Origin: Tannerella sp.
GTDB taxonomy: Bacteria; Bacteroidota; Bacteroidia; Bacteroidales; Tannerellaceae
Direction of reading: 5' to 3'
Assembly: GCA_031272655.1 (NCBI GenBank)
Contig: JAISTJ010000124.1
Span: 1-13,871, forward strand
Length of the DNA: 13,871 nucleotides
Within the stretch, counting starts at the first letter, position 1, and each line of letters opens with the position of its first letter. A model generated the notes under the pieces. That model had not been told where the DNA came from. It worked only from the letters and a program-made list of their open reading frames with translations, and searched no databases. This document shows positions 13,336 to 13,871 of the stretch, piece after piece. The position numbers and the translations under genes were made by a program.

Positions 13336-13871
13336 ATGAATTTATTTTTATTAAAAAGTATGAGAAACATTTTTTTTATTATTACCCTTTGTACTTTTCA
13401 GCTGTCTGCTCTTAATCTTGATGCGCAGATAACGATTGAACTACGTACAAACACTGTTTCCATCAAGGAACTCATAGATGAGATTGAAGACCAGACCGAT
13501 TTTCTGGTCGTACTGCGCAACAACGACGTTGATGTAAACAGTCAGGTAAACCTCACCAAAAACAGCGGTAAACTGACTGCCATGCTCGACGACGCCTTCA
13601 AAAAAACCAACATCCACTACTCCTTCTACAACGAATACATCATCCTGACAGCATGGAAGGCCTTTCACCAACAGCGGGGCAAAAATCTGACAGGAACCGT
13701 AACCGACGCAGTAACCGGAGAGCCGCTTGTTGGAGCTAACGTTATCGAAAAAGGCGCCTCCAACGGCACCCAAACCGATCCCGATGGCAACTTCGCCCTA
13801 TCCGTAGCCGAAAACGCCACCCTACAAATAACCTACATAGGCTATATCACGCAGGAAATCAGCGTATTAGC
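13336..13871 (+). CDS. SusC/RagA-type TonB-dependent receptor with STN domain, cut at right edge
   Basis: The frame is open for 178 codons up to the window end; no stop is reached. A signal peptide (about 1-30, ending in LDAQ) is followed by an STN domain (about 32-105, with ELRTNTVSIKELIDEIEDQ and NIHYSFYNEYIILT) and the start of a carboxypeptidase-regulatory-like beta-sandwich (about 118-178, with LTGTVTDAVTGEPLVGANV and GTQTDPDGNFALSV), the usual N-terminus of SusC proteins. The TonB box, plug and barrel lie beyond the edge. The STN domain is the part that signals to FecR-type anti-sigma factors, so this receptor is both transporter and sensor for the upstream pair. The ATG at 13336 is chosen for the longer signal peptide after A-rich sequence; the ATG at 13360 is an alternative. 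The substrate cannot be told. Confidence 0.88.
   Translation, partial: MNLFLLKSMRNIFFIITLCTFQLSALNLDAQITIELRTNTVSIKELIDEIEDQTDFLVVLRNNDVDVNSQVNLTKNSGKLTAMLDDAFKKTNIHYSFYNEYIILTAWKAFHQQRGKNLTGTVTDAVTGEPLVGANVIEKGASNGTQTDPDGNFALSVAENATLQITYIGYITQEISVL

Overview
The window looks like a chromosomal segment of a Bacteroidota member, most likely Bacteroidales. The reasons are the TAnnTTTG-type promoter boxes, A-rich sequence instead of Shine-Dalgarno sites before start codons, an ECF sigma / FecR / SusC-type receptor set, a DUF4105 (Lnb-type) lipoprotein acyltransferase, and lipoproteins with acidic residues just after the acylated cysteine. Genus or species cannot be told from the sequence.

Layout. 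Positions 1-632 are AT-rich and non-coding, with one dispersed palindromic repeat (384-460) and a clear promoter (580-611). Then come parC (topoisomerase IV subunit A, 633-3449) and, overlapping it by ATGA, a secreted DUF3316-like outer-membrane protein (3446-4645). Next on the same strand are two lipoprotein genes, an S41 peptidase (4724-5749) and a GH78 alpha-L-rhamnosidase (5771-8548). Convergent to these, with a 2-nt gap, are two minus-strand genes: an Lnb-like N-acyltransferase (10176-11426) followed by an alkaline-phosphatase-superfamily protein that seems to have lost its active site (8551-10134). A divergent promoter region (11427-11531) separates the Lnb-like gene from a plus-strand module of ECF sigma factor, FecR anti-sigma factor and the first 178 codons of a SusC/RagA-type TonB-dependent receptor with an STN domain, cut by the right edge.

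How they work together. The right-hand module has the full layout of a FecI-FecR-FecA-type trans-envelope signalling circuit: receptor STN domain, FecR across the inner membrane, sigma factor. The Lnb-like enzyme would act on lipoproteins, a class that includes the two hydrolases in the middle of the window. ParC and its neighbour look translationally coupled.

The most striking signal is a set of short palindromic repeats that appear inside protein-coding frames. A repeat reading DCFVPRND is found in two unrelated genes (three forward copies and one inverted copy in the DUF3316-like gene, one and a half copies in the Lnb-like gene), always in the same frame when forward. A 33-bp near-perfect palindrome lies codon-aligned beside them, and a tandem SAG(F/L)QPAE element sits in the ParC tail. 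All three places are linkers or tails that should tolerate insertion. This resembles the palindromic elements known in Rickettsia proteins.
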